DNA of 64,000 nucleotides, from positions 992,001 to 1,056,000 of the forward strand of contig NZ_CP010271.1 in the NCBI RefSeq assembly GCF_001456355.1, given 5' to 3'. The notes under the pieces are model-generated. The model saw nothing but the letters and a program-made list of their open reading frames with translations, was not told the DNA's origin and did no database searches. Each line of letters begins with the position of its first letter. Position 1 is the first letter of the stretch. Made by a program: the position numbers and the translations under genes. This DNA is from Mycobacteroides saopaulense (GTDB taxonomy: Bacteria > Actinomycetota > Actinomycetes > Mycobacteriales > Mycobacteriaceae). Shown here one piece after another: positions 9,849 through 17,840 of this stretch.

Positions 9849-10013
9849 CTGGTCAACTCCTTGCGTCTCGTTAACACGGCGCAGGGAGGACATCGCGAGC
9901 ATTCCGGAAGGAAGTCCATGATCCCGTCGATAACGGTGGGAAGACCCACCCTCGCCGTGACAGCCTGCCCAGAGTAGCCGAGCGCGAACCCGAAAGGCCA
10001 ATCAGCGCTGCTG

Positions 10014-10898
10014 TCAGAGCGGAAAGGACACCCCGGTGAGCTGCTCGGACAGGTCCCAGAGCGCCTTGGCGCTCTCGGCGTCCTGAGCTCTGCTGCTGCG
10101 GCCCACCGGCTTGGGGTAGCCCTTGGCCTCGAATGGGCCGTCCGGTCCGATGTAGGTGTCGCCCGGCAGATCCTGGGACGCGGCATAGAGCGTCGGCAGG
10201 GCACCGTGCGCCGCATCCTGCGCGAAGAGATTGCCGGTCTTCAACGCGAGTTCGAAGATCGGGTTTCCGCTGTGCGATTGCAGTTCGGTGGCCGCCACGC
10301 CGGGATGGACGGTGAGGGCGCGCACCGATGATCCGGCCGCGCTCAGGCGGCGCTGCAGCTCCTTGGTGAACAAGAGATTGGCCAGCTTCGAGGCGCCGTA
10401 CGCGCCCGCGCGGGTGTAGCCGCGACGTTCGTAGTTGAGGTCCGCCAGGTTGATCTTCCCGGCCCGGTGCGCGACGGACGACACCGCGATCACCCGGTCG
10501 GTGATCTTGGGCAGCAACAGGTTGGTGAGCGCGAAGGCGCCGAGATGGTTTGTGCCGATTTGGCTTTCGAAGCCGTCGACGGTCTTGGCCCGCGGCACCA
10601 TCATGATGCCCGCGTTGTTCACCAGGATGTCGGCGCTCTCGACGGTATCGGCGAAGGCTCGCACCGAAGCGAGGTTGGCAACGTCGACCTGGCGCACCTC
10701 CGCGCTTCCGGTGATCGACGCCTTGGCCGCGTTTCCCTTCTCGGTGTTGCGCACGGCCATGATCACGTGTGCGCCCACGCGGGCCAGCTCGCGCGCGGTC
10801 TCCAGGCCGAGCCCGCTGTTGGCCCCGGTGACGACGACGGTGCGGCCCTCAAACGACGGGAGTTCGGCGGCACTCCATTTGGCTGTGGACTTGGTCAC
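10014..10898 (-). CDS. Short-chain dehydrogenase/reductase
   Basis: This 294-residue NAD(P)-dependent oxidoreductase has the Rossmann motif VTGANSGLGLETA near residue 23, the structural NNAGIM near residue 96, and the catalytic Ser and YGASK near residue 170. It resembles the retinol dehydrogenase/WW-domain-oxidoreductase-like SDRs abundant in mycobacteria. The MFS gene stops 10 bp upstream on the same strand, so they may be cotranscribed. The substrate is unknown. Confidence 0.88.
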   Translation of the reverse strand: MTKSTAKWSAAELPSFEGRTVVVTGANSGLGLETARELARVGAHVIMAVRNTEKGNAAKASITGSAEVRQVDVANLASVRAFADTVESADILVNNAGIMMVPRAKTVDGFESQIGTNHLGAFALTNLLLPKITDRVIAVSSVAHRAGKINLADLNYERRGYTRAGAYGASKLANLLFTKELQRRLSAAGSSVRALTVHPGVAATELQSHSGNPIFELALKTGNLFAQDAAHGALPTLYAASQDLPGDTYIGPDGPFEAKGYPKPVGRSSRAQDAESAKALWDLSEQLTGVSFPL

Positions 10899-10908
10899 GA
10901 CAGCGACC

Positions 10909-12243
10909 CTAGGTGCTGGAGGCGTCGTCCACCAGGGTTGGGTGCGCGGCCAGTGCCAGGGGTGGATCCTGTTGCTCCCATGCGTCGGCGTACAGCGAGC
11001 AGCCGAAGACGACGAAACTGGCGGCGATCAGCAAGGACCGCCACACCGGCACCGGCCGCATGACAGCCACCCAGTACGCGATCGCCAAGAGACCTGCCCC
11101 GATGGCAAGCCAGCTGAAGCCAACCGTGCCGACGACGAACCCGGACAGCAGCCCTGCCAGGGCGCCGGCCACCGACATCGCGGCATCCACGCGTCCCTGT
11201 GTGCGCGGCCGGTTCTGGTCGGTGGTGGCATCGGTGACGGCAGTGCTGCCCGCGACGACGCCCAAACTCCAGCCCCACCCCAGCAGGACCAGCGAGACGA
11301 TGGTTCCCGTCAGCGAGTGTCCCTGTGTGACCGCGGCGGCGCCGGCGGCTGCGCTGAGTACCAGTGCCGCGAGTCTGCCGACGGAGCGAGAACCGAAGCG
11401 ATCGACTAGGTATCCCGATAGCGGGGCCGGTAGGTACATCGAGGCGATATGCAACGAGATGGCCAGTCCGGTGGCGGATATCCCGAACCCGTTGTGGCGC
11501 ATATGTACAGGCGTCATCGTCATCATGGCCACCATGAGTGCCTGGGCGCCGCAGATTGTCACCGCCCCGAACCACACTCCGGGACCTGTCGTCGGGGCAG
11601 GCGGCTCGCCCGCCTGGAAGGCCTGCGCGCGCGGGAACTTCGGCAGTGTGGTGACGACGATCAAGGCGGCGAGATAGGCCGCGCCCGCCAGCAGAAATGG
11701 GCCGGTCATGGCGGGCAGCTTCCAGCGGGTGGCGATCGCCTCGGCGGTGGGAAGCACCGTGGGGCCCAGCAGGACTCCGGCGGACGTGGTCATGAGCACC
11801 ACGCTGATCGCGAAGGCCTGGCGGTGGGGAGGGGCGAGATCTGCTCCCGCGTATCTGGCCTGCATGGTGGCGGCGCTTCCCGCTCCGTACGCGGCCAGGG
11901 CCAGGAGAAGGATCACCGCGTTCGAGGTGGCTATCGCGAACATCGCTGCCAGGCTTCCGATGGCCGCGGCACCGTAGCCAAACGCCAACCCGGCCCGCCG
12001 GCCCCACCGTTGCGACAGGCTGCCGACGATCGCCGCGGCACCGGCGGTGCCTGCTGTCACGGCGGCATTGGGTAACCCTGCCAAAAGTTCTGTTCCGAAA
12101 GCACTTTGGGAAAGCAGGGCGCCCACGGTGACTCCTGCCGCCAAGCCGGCTCCGCCTATCAGCTGCGAGAGCAGCAGAACCGTCATGCCTCTGCTCGTCA
12201 TGAGCGAGCGGCGAGGTGTCAGCGTCGCCACCGGTCGATCCAT
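10909..12243 (-). CDS. MFS transporter
   Basis: This 444-residue integral membrane protein shows about 12 hydrophobic helices and a loop motif of the MFS type (GSLSQRWGRRAGL, near residue 75; DRFGSRSVGRLA in the second half). It is probably a small-molecule exporter. The ATG at 12243 follows GAGGAGG and overlaps the upstream flavoprotein gene by 25 bp. A second ATG at 12201 would remove the overlap but has no ribosome binding site. Coupling to the flavoprotein gene suggests a shared transcript. Confidence 0.87.
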   Translation of the reverse strand: MDRPVATLTPRRSLMTSRGMTVLLLSQLIGGAGLAAGVTVGALLSQSAFGTELLAGLPNAAVTAGTAGAAAIVGSLSQRWGRRAGLAFGYGAAAIGSLAAMFAIATSNAVILLLALAAYGAGSAATMQARYAGADLAPPHRQAFAISVVLMTTSAGVLLGPTVLPTAEAIATRWKLPAMTGPFLLAGAAYLAALIVVTTLPKFPRAQAFQAGEPPAPTTGPGVWFGAVTICGAQALMVAMMTMTPVHMRHNGFGISATGLAISLHIASMYLPAPLSGYLVDRFGSRSVGRLAALVLSAAAGAAAVTQGHSLTGTIVSLVLLGWGWSLGVVAGSTAVTDATTDQNRPRTQGRVDAAMSVAGALAGLLSGFVVGTVGFSWLAIGAGLLAIAYWVAVMRPVPVWRSLLIAASFVVFGCSLYADAWEQQDPPLALAAHPTLVDDASST

Positions 12244-13388
12244 TCGGCCTCCTCGCGCTGCTTGCGTTCGTGGAGCTCTTCAGAAGGCTCGGTCATCACG
12301 AGTCGGGGGGACGGGAGGGCGAAGAAGTCGATGTGCGCCAGACCGGAACGGTGCGCTCCGACCTCTACGAAGCACTCGCCGCGGCTCTGGAACTGATGGT
12401 CAGAATCGGTCCGTGTGCCGCCCAGATGGTCGATGATCTGGGACGCCACTGCTGCGGCTTGTGATTTGGCGAATGTGGCGGCCTTGGGTACAAGCTTGCC
12501 GGAAGGCGCTGCGACGGATGCGATGTCTCCGAGTGCCCACACTCCCGGCCATTGCGTTGCAAGCGTCGCGTGGTCGGCCGGAATCCACCCTCGGTGATCG
12601 CCCACCGCGAGCGCGGGTTCGTGTGGTGGGACGAATACCAGGAGATCGAACGGCTCGCTGACACCGTCCGCGAAGAGAATTCGCCGCTCGTTCGGGTGTA
12701 TGGCTGTCGGCGCCCGATTTCCGTGGAATCCGACGCCCGCGGTTTGCAGCATGTCGATCATCTGTGCCCCCACGACCGGGCCTGCCGAGACCAATGGATG
12801 AGGCTCGGGCGTGTACATGTCGATGACAACTCGTTCCCGGATACCGGCCTCCGAGAACAGATCCGCGGCAAGGAGGGCACCCTCGACGGGAGCGACCGGA
12901 CATCTGTACGGAGTGCTCGTCACGAGGAAGACCACCCGGCCTTCGGTGAACGAGTCCAGTGCATGATGCGCCTGCCGTGCCGCGGCGGGTTCGTAGAAAT
13001 GCACGGCGCTACCGGACTCGTAGGCTTCCGTCAGGCCAGGCAGCAGCCCGACATTGTTGCGCGCACCGGCTGCGACCACCAGGGCGTGATACCCGAGTTT
13101 CTCGCCGGTATCGAGCATCACCACTCGGCTTTCGGGATCCACGGCCGCGACCGCGGCACCTATCCGAAGGACGCCGTCGAGGGCCTTTGGCGATGGCGTC
13201 ACCGCGACGTTCTCGGGTGTGCGCCAGCCGCGCATGATCCAGGGCAGCGATAGGCCCTGAGTGTGGGAATTAGCCTCGTCGATGACGACCACGCGATGTC
13301 CGAGTCCCTGCACGTCGAGTGCTCGCAGCTTTTCGATGACACTCAGTCCGCCGATTCCGGCGCCGATCACGACGATTGTCTTGGGCAT
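12219..13388 (-). CDS. FAD-dependent oxidoreductase, sulfide:quinone reductase-like
   Basis: This 389-residue flavoprotein has an N-terminal FAD-binding motif (IVVIGAGIGGLSVIEKL), a central TPYRCPVAPVEGALLAADL segment carrying a cysteine, and a C-terminal GDIASV FAD ribityl motif. This architecture is that of the sulfide:quinone oxidoreductase and flavocytochrome c sulfide dehydrogenase group. The divergent ArsR-rhodanese gene supports a role in sulfide or persulfide metabolism. The ATG at 13388 starts directly at the Rossmann strand (MPKTIVVIG). Quinone reduction is inferred from family only. Confidence 0.85.
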   Translation of the reverse strand: MPKTIVVIGAGIGGLSVIEKLRALDVQGLGHRVVVIDEANSHTQGLSLPWIMRGWRTPENVAVTPSPKALDGVLRIGAAVAAVDPESRVVMLDTGEKLGYHALVVAAGARNNVGLLPGLTEAYESGSAVHFYEPAAARQAHHALDSFTEGRVVFLVTSTPYRCPVAPVEGALLAADLFSEAGIRERVVIDMYTPEPHPLVSAGPVVGAQMIDMLQTAGVGFHGNRAPTAIHPNERRILFADGVSEPFDLLVFVPPHEPALAVGDHRGWIPADHATLATQWPGVWALGDIASVAAPSGKLVPKAATFAKSQAAAVASQIIDHLGGTRTDSDHQFQSRGECFVEVGAHRSGLAHIDFFALPSPRLVMTEPSEELHERKQREEAEWIDRWRR

Positions 13389-13525
13389 GGCGGCGGCCGC
13401 CTCCTCGTGGCTCAGTGTCCGGTTGGCCCGGGCGGGTCTATCGACGACCAGGCGGCGGGTCGTGTAGGACGAAGAAGAAAGTTCATGCGAACCTCCGACT
13501 GACCGCCGTAGCCATTGATACCATA

Positions 13526-13543
13526 TTCCAAGGATGATTGGAA
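13526..13543. promoter_or_regulatory. Candidate ArsR/persulfide-sensor operator
   Basis: TTCCAA (13526-13531) and TTGGAA (13538-13543) form a perfect inverted repeat with a 6-nt spacer, just upstream of the ArsR-rhodanese start and in the divergent gap to the flavoprotein gene. Position and symmetry fit an ArsR-family operator controlling both directions. Confidence 0.55.
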
Positions 13544-13550
13544 GATACTC

Positions 13551-14201
13551 ATGACCAGCCCGCTTCGCCGTTCTCTGCACGACCAAGTAGCCAATGTGGG
13601 CAAGGGCTTGGCGAACGGAAAACGTCTGGAGATCCTGGAGCTGCTGACGCAGGCGGAACGCTCCGTAGAGGCGATCGCGGGTTTGACCGGGTTGGGTATC
13701 ACCTCGGTGTCGAGCCATCTGCAGATCCTCAAGCATGCCGGGCTCGTGATCGCCCGGCGTGAAGGTGTGAAGGTCTTCTATCGGATCAGTGGTCCGGAGG
13801 TGGCCGCGTTGCTGGTGGCGACGCAGGCCGTCGCCAATCAGCACATCGCCGCGGCGACCGATGCGGCGCGCTCATTGCTCGGTGAAGGCGTCGAGGCGAT
13901 TAGTCCGGACGAGCTGATCGAGCGCACGCAGAAGGCGGAGGTGATCCTGCTCGATGTCCGGCCTCGCGAGGAGTACGAGGCGGGGCATTTGGACGGTGCC
14001 ATCAACATCCCGCTGGGGGAGCTCAGCGAGAGTCTTCGGGATCTGCCGCCCGGCGCGAATATTGTCGCGTACTGCAGGGGGAGGTATTGCGCGTTGGCGC
14101 CGGAGGCGGCGCGCCTGTTGGCCCTGCGTGAACGCAGTGCCGCTTATCTCACCGAAGGCATGCTCGAATGGAATGCCAGGCAACGCGATCTGGATTCGTG
14201 A
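13551..14201 (+). CDS. ArsR family regulator with C-terminal rhodanese domain
   Basis: This 216-residue fusion has an ArsR winged helix at residues 10-85 (GLGITSVSSHLQILKHAGLV) and a rhodanese domain at 120-205 with the active-site loop YCRGRYCALAPEA. ArsR-rhodanese proteins sense reactive sulfur species and control sulfide-detoxification genes. Here the divergent target would be the SQR-like flavoprotein. The ATG at 13551 is preferred over a TTG at 13515, which would run through the operator dyad. The two loop cysteines (CRGRYC) could be the sensing pair. Confidence 0.88.
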   Translation: MTSPLRRSLHDQVANVGKGLANGKRLEILELLTQAERSVEAIAGLTGLGITSVSSHLQILKHAGLVIARREGVKVFYRISGPEVAALLVATQAVANQHIAAATDAARSLLGEGVEAISPDELIERTQKAEVILLDVRPREEYEAGHLDGAINIPLGELSESLRDLPPGANIVAYCRGRYCALAPEAARLLALRERSAAYLTEGMLEWNARQRDLDS

Positions 14202-14208
14202 TTGACGC

Positions 14209-14574
14209 TCAGCGCGTGTGCGCCTTTGGTCCGTCTTCTTCGAGGAGGGTGGGAGATGCGAGTTGGGGAGATAGTGAGCATCCCCAGATGTCCATGGCGT
14301 TGAAGACCGGTCGTAGTCGTTGGCCTGCGGCGGTGAGTTCGTATTCGACGCGTGGGGGGATCTCGGCATAGACCGTGCGGGTGAGTAATTCGTGTTCCTC
14401 GAACCGCCGGAGCCGGGAGGAAAGGGTGTGCGGGCTTATGCCGGGTAGTGCCTGGCGCAGCTGCGTGAAACGCCGGGGCCCGGACAGTAGCTCTTTGATG
14501 ATCAGAGTTGCCCATGGGCCGTCTAGTACCGCGAGGAATCGGGTCACCCCGCAGTCGGGAAGCTCGGTGGTCAT
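14209..14574 (-). CDS. HxlR family transcriptional regulator
   Basis: This 121-residue winged-helix protein is of the HxlR/DUF24 type. It has the N-terminal cysteine followed by the signature LDGPWATLIIKELLSGPRRFTQLRQALPGISPHTLSSRLRRFEE, which I split as LDGPWATLIIKELLSGPRRF and ISPHTLSSRL. HxlR proteins often respond to aldehydes, quinones or thiol stress through that cysteine. It is divergent from the NmrA-like reductase gene with two dyads between them. The ATG at 14574 is chosen from homology. An ATG at 14622 would cover one dyad. Confidence 0.87.
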   Translation of the reverse strand: MTTELPDCGVTRFLAVLDGPWATLIIKELLSGPRRFTQLRQALPGISPHTLSSRLRRFEEHELLTRTVYAEIPPRVEYELTAAGQRLRPVFNAMDIWGCSLSPQLASPTLLEEDGPKAHTR

Positions 14575-14602
14575 GAGGGCATGATAGTGCGTCTTCTGTA
14601 CT

Positions 14603-14621
14603 TGATTCACATTTTGAATCA
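14603..14621. promoter_or_regulatory. Dyad in the hxlR/nmrA intergene
   Basis: TGATTC-ACATTTT-GAATCA is a perfect 6+6 inverted repeat 29 nt upstream of the HxlR start. It is a candidate autoregulatory operator. Confidence 0.5.
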
Positions 14622-14693
14622 TCGTCTCTGTGCTGTGGCAACGCCATATGCAGGATGGTCGGCCCGGCGCCATTGGTGCAGTTGATGTAATCG

Positions 14694-14708
14694 GTGCATT
14701 TAATGCAC
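14694..14708. promoter_or_regulatory. Perfect 15-bp palindrome before the NmrA-like gene
   Basis: GTGCATT-T-AATGCAC has perfect 7-bp arms about a single central base and ends 9 nt before the ATG at 14718. A regulator bound here would block ribosome access or initiation. It differs in sequence from the dyad at 14603-14621, so two different proteins may bind this intergene. Confidence 0.5.
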
Positions 14709-14717
14709 TATTGGGTC

Positions 14718-15593
14718 ATGACATTCAACAACACCCCAGTGATCAAGGTGCATGGCACCTCCGGTGCCCAGGGCGGGCCAGTGGTAGCCAAGCTTGAGCA
14801 GCTCGGCTATCGCCCTGTCGGTTTGGCGCGTGAGGCCACGATGGGCGGCTCGGGTCAGGCGGTGGATCTTTCCGATGTCGACTCGGTTCGCAAGGTGTAC
14901 GCCGATGCCGATGCGATTTTCGTGCAAGTTCCACTCGGCGACGGACCCACTCGGGCCCGCCAGTTCCGCACCATCGCCGCGGCGCTGGAAGGCACCTTGG
15001 TACGGCGGATTGTGATCACCGACAGTGCTGCTACGGGGGACCCGGCGGCATATGCGCCCGACGGCCCCGAACCGGCGCTGGCCGAACTGGTCAATGTTGC
15101 CGAGAGCCTCGGCATTTCGCATGCGGTGATCCGCAGCAAGATATTCCTGGAAAACCTGCTGCTGCCGGCCGTTCAAGGTCCCCTGGGGGAGAAGAACTCA
15201 CTCGAATACCCCTTCGCACCCGACTTCAAGGTGTCCTGGGTATCGCACGAGGACGTGGCCGCGGTCGCGGCGCACCTGCTGACCGAAAGTCGCTACGAAG
15301 GTGAGGTACACGTCGGTCATCTGCCCGGGATCACGGGACGGGGCCTGGCCATCAGCGTTGGCCGGGCACTGGGGCGCGAAATCACCTACCGGGAAATCTC
15401 TCCGGCGGAGTGGGGCGCCCGCAACCTGCCGCTCTTCGGTGAGGCCCTGGCGCAGATGCTCGACCAGATGTACACCCAGCTAGCCACACAAGACAGCCAC
15501 GAAATCCCCGCCGAGAAAGACGCTGGCCACCGCCTTGGCATCTACCCTCGCGACCCCCAGGCCTGGGCACAGAGCCACCTGACCAACAACTGA
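14718..15593 (+). CDS. NmrA-like NAD(P)-binding reductase
   Basis: This 291-residue atypical SDR of the NmrA/azoreductase-like group has a modified glycine motif near its N-terminus (VHGTSGAQGGPVV) and a Rossmann strand ADAIFVQVPLG. Such proteins act as NAD(P)H:quinone or azo reductases or as redox sensors. The HxlR-NmrA divergent arrangement is common and suggests induction by electrophiles. The ATG at 14718 (MTFNNTPVIKVHG) lies behind the palindrome. An upstream ATG at 14703 (reading MHYWV) is also in frame but sits inside the palindrome. The NTF2-like gene follows by 10 bp. Confidence 0.8.
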   Translation: MTFNNTPVIKVHGTSGAQGGPVVAKLEQLGYRPVGLAREATMGGSGQAVDLSDVDSVRKVYADADAIFVQVPLGDGPTRARQFRTIAAALEGTLVRRIVITDSAATGDPAAYAPDGPEPALAELVNVAESLGISHAVIRSKIFLENLLLPAVQGPLGEKNSLEYPFAPDFKVSWVSHEDVAAVAAHLLTESRYEGEVHVGHLPGITGRGLAISVGRALGREITYREISPAEWGARNLPLFGEALAQMLDQMYTQLATQDSHEIPAEKDAGHRLGIYPRDPQAWAQSHLTNN

Positions 15594-15603
15594 AGGAGAG
15601 GCA

Positions 15604-15993
15604 GTGACCACCAGCGAATACCGGCCGGCAACCACGGCCGAGGGGCACCCGGCCGCGTGGGCATCGGCATTCAACACGCTCGATCCGGCCAACACCGACA
15701 AATTCAACAGCGAGGACACCATCTTTATCCCAGAGCCCGGCTACGTGCTCAAGGGACCGGGTCCGCTGCGGGCCGCCATGCAGGAATTCATGAACCTCGG
15801 CCTACCCATCCAAGAACGCATCCGGCACGTCTACGAAAGCAACGGGATAGCACTTGTCATCGTCGACTGGAAGGTCGAAGGAGAAGCCAACGGCGAGTAT
15901 GTATCTCTGTCCGGTACCGGCGCCGACGTCATCCAGCGCGGATCAGATGGGCGCTGGCGCTATTTGATCGACAACCCGTTCGGCACCGCGTAG
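15604..15993 (+). CDS. NTF2-like (SnoaL-type) small protein
   Basis: This 129-residue protein has the alpha+beta barrel pattern of the NTF2/SnoaL superfamily (HPAAWASAFNTLD, VLKGPGPLRAAMQEFM, GRWRYLIDNPFG). Members are small isomerases, hydrolases or binding proteins, and function cannot be assigned. The GTG start at 15604 follows AAGGAG, 10 bp after the NmrA-like gene, so the two are in one operon. Confidence 0.8.
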   Translation: MTTSEYRPATTAEGHPAAWASAFNTLDPANTDKFNSEDTIFIPEPGYVLKGPGPLRAAMQEFMNLGLPIQERIRHVYESNGIALVIVDWKVEGEANGEYVSLSGTGADVIQRGSDGRWRYLIDNPFGTA

Positions 15994-16024
15994 GGCTTAC
16001 TGTCGAAAGCCACGCCCGCGGTGA

Positions 16025-16678
16025 CTATCGCTTGGTGATCTTCAGGCCGCCGGTGAGGGCGGCGACATCGCCTGCCAGGGCCGCGGCCTGCGTCTCGGTG
16101 GTCGTCACCGTGAGCTGCGCCAGGTAGTGCAGCGGCCCGTCCGGGACGATGACATCGCGGTTCCATGCGTGCACCCGCACGTTCTGGTTGTCATAGGTGC
16201 CCTCGATCGCGGCCGACGGATACCCCTGGAAATCGTCGAGGGATGAGGCGATCTTCCGAAAGTTCGGGGTGTTCTGGGCGTCGGTGAAGCCGTGTTCGGT
16301 GATCGCCTTGCGCGCGTCCAAGGTGCCCTCCAGCTTGATGAGGTACACCACCGCGCTCGGTGTTCGTCCCTGATCGGCGCCGCTCGGCTTATCGGCTATC
16401 AGGTAGGCCGGATCGAGCGCGCCCAGGTTCTCCCAGCCTTCGGGCAGAGGTATCCCGATGCGCACGTTCGCCGGGTTATCCGGTGATACCGGGGTGACCT
16501 TGACACCCAGGCCCTGCAGATACTCGTTCATCGATATCGGCTTGGCGGCAGTTGGTGCCGGCGAGCTGCTCGATGTCGAGCTGTTCGATGAAATGGCTTG
16601 TGGTTGGGCTTGTTTCGAATCGCATCCGGCCGTCGCGAGCGCCACCAGGCACCCGGCGACCAGCGCGGCGCTACGCAT
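16025..16678 (-). CDS. lpqT: LpqT/LpqN family lipoprotein
   Basis: This 217-residue exported lipoprotein has a signal peptide with the lipobox ATAGC at residues 15-19, a Ser/Thr/Pro linker, and a globular domain that starts near PISMNEYLQGLGV and contains IPLPEGWENLG. It matches LpqT of M. tuberculosis (Rv1016c), which lies between rplY and prs there. Its start overlaps the prs stop by 8 bases, indicating coupling. Molecular function of the family is unclear. Confidence 0.92.
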   Translation of the reverse strand: MRSAALVAGCLVALATAGCDSKQAQPQAISSNSSTSSSSPAPTAAKPISMNEYLQGLGVKVTPVSPDNPANVRIGIPLPEGWENLGALDPAYLIADKPSGADQGRTPSAVVYLIKLEGTLDARKAITEHGFTDAQNTPNFRKIASSLDDFQGYPSAAIEGTYDNQNVRVHAWNRDVIVPDGPLHYLAQLTVTTTETQAAALAGDVAALTGGLKITKR

Positions 16679-17657
16679 TCCCGTCGAAAAGTCCTGTCAC
16701 CGAACCGTTCTCGAAGACTTCGCGGATGGTGCTGGCCAGCAGCGGTGCGATCGAGAGCACTGTCAGCTGGGGGAAGCGCTTCTCCTCGCCGATGGGCAGC
16801 GTGTTGGTGACCAGCACCTCGCGGGCTCCACAGTTGGCCAGACGCTCGGCGGCGGGGTCGGACAGCACGCCGTGGGTGGCGGCGATCACCACGTCCTTGG
16901 CGCCGGCCTCGTGCAGCAGCCCGACCGCCCCGGCGATGGTGCCACCGGTGTCGATCATGTCGTCGGTGATGACGCACGTCTTGCCGGTCACGTCACCAAC
17001 GACGCGATTGGCCTTGACCTGGTTGGGAACTCGCGGGTCGCGGGTCTTGTGGATGAAGGCCAGCGGTACACCGCCGAGGGAGTCGGCCCATTTCTCGGCG
17101 ACGCGCACGCGCCCGGAATCGGGGGACACCACAACCACGTCTTCGCCATTGCTCACGTAGTGCTCGGCGATGTAGCCGCACAGCAGCGACTGGGCGCGCA
17201 TGTGGTCCACGGGTCCGTCGAAGAAGCCCTGAATCTGATCAGTGTGCAGGTCGACGGTGACGATGCGGTCGGCGCCGGCGGTCTTGTACAGATCGGCCAC
17301 CAGGCGGGCCGAGATCGGCTCGCGGCCGCGGTGCTTCTTGTCCTGGCGGGCGTACGGGTAGAAGGGCAGGATCGCGGTGATGCGCTTGGCGCTGCCGCGC
17401 TTGAGGGCATCGATCATGATCAGCTGTTCCATCAGCCAGGTGTTCAGCGGCGCCGGGTGCGACTGCAGGACGAACGCGTCGCAGCCGCGTACCGACTCCT
17501 CGAACCGCACGAAGATCTCGCCATTGGCGAAATCGCGGGCGGTCTGCGCAGTCACCTGGACGTCGAGCTCCTTGGCGACCTGTTCGGCCAGCTCCGGGTG
17601 CGCGCGCCCCGAGAACAGCATCAGATTTTTGCGGTTGTCCGTCCAGTCGGTGCTCAC
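16671..17657 (-). CDS. prs: Ribose-phosphate pyrophosphokinase
   Basis: This enzyme makes PRPP from ribose 5-phosphate and ATP for purine, pyrimidine, His and Trp synthesis, and in mycobacteria also for decaprenyl-phosphoryl arabinose. The 328-residue product has FPYARQDKKHRGREPISA (ATP and flexible loop region), the divalent-cation motif TVDLHTDQIQGFF, and the PRPP loop VITDDMIDTGGT. The GTG at 17657 gives the conserved N-terminus (STDWTDNRKNLMLFSGRAHPELA). Upstream in-frame sequence does not look coding. Confidence 0.97.
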   Translation of the reverse strand: MSTDWTDNRKNLMLFSGRAHPELAEQVAKELDVQVTAQTARDFANGEIFVRFEESVRGCDAFVLQSHPAPLNTWLMEQLIMIDALKRGSAKRITAILPFYPYARQDKKHRGREPISARLVADLYKTAGADRIVTVDLHTDQIQGFFDGPVDHMRAQSLLCGYIAEHYVSNGEDVVVVSPDSGRVRVAEKWADSLGGVPLAFIHKTRDPRVPNQVKANRVVGDVTGKTCVITDDMIDTGGTIAGAVGLLHEAGAKDVVIAATHGVLSDPAAERLANCGAREVLVTNTLPIGEEKRFPQLTVLSIAPLLASTIREVFENGSVTGLFDGNA

Positions 17658-17840
17658 GGCGCAGCTAGTCCTCTTGGGTTGATAATTTCGGGCTTCAGGA
17701 GGACGGAGTCGGGTACCGACCCGTCGGGGTAATGGTACGGACCTTTCCCCGGTGACCGGGAGCGGGTTGCCGGAATTTGAACGCCAGATGTCCAAACCCG
17801 GCTCTTACCGAGGGCGAGCAGCCACGTTCACCGCCGGTGA

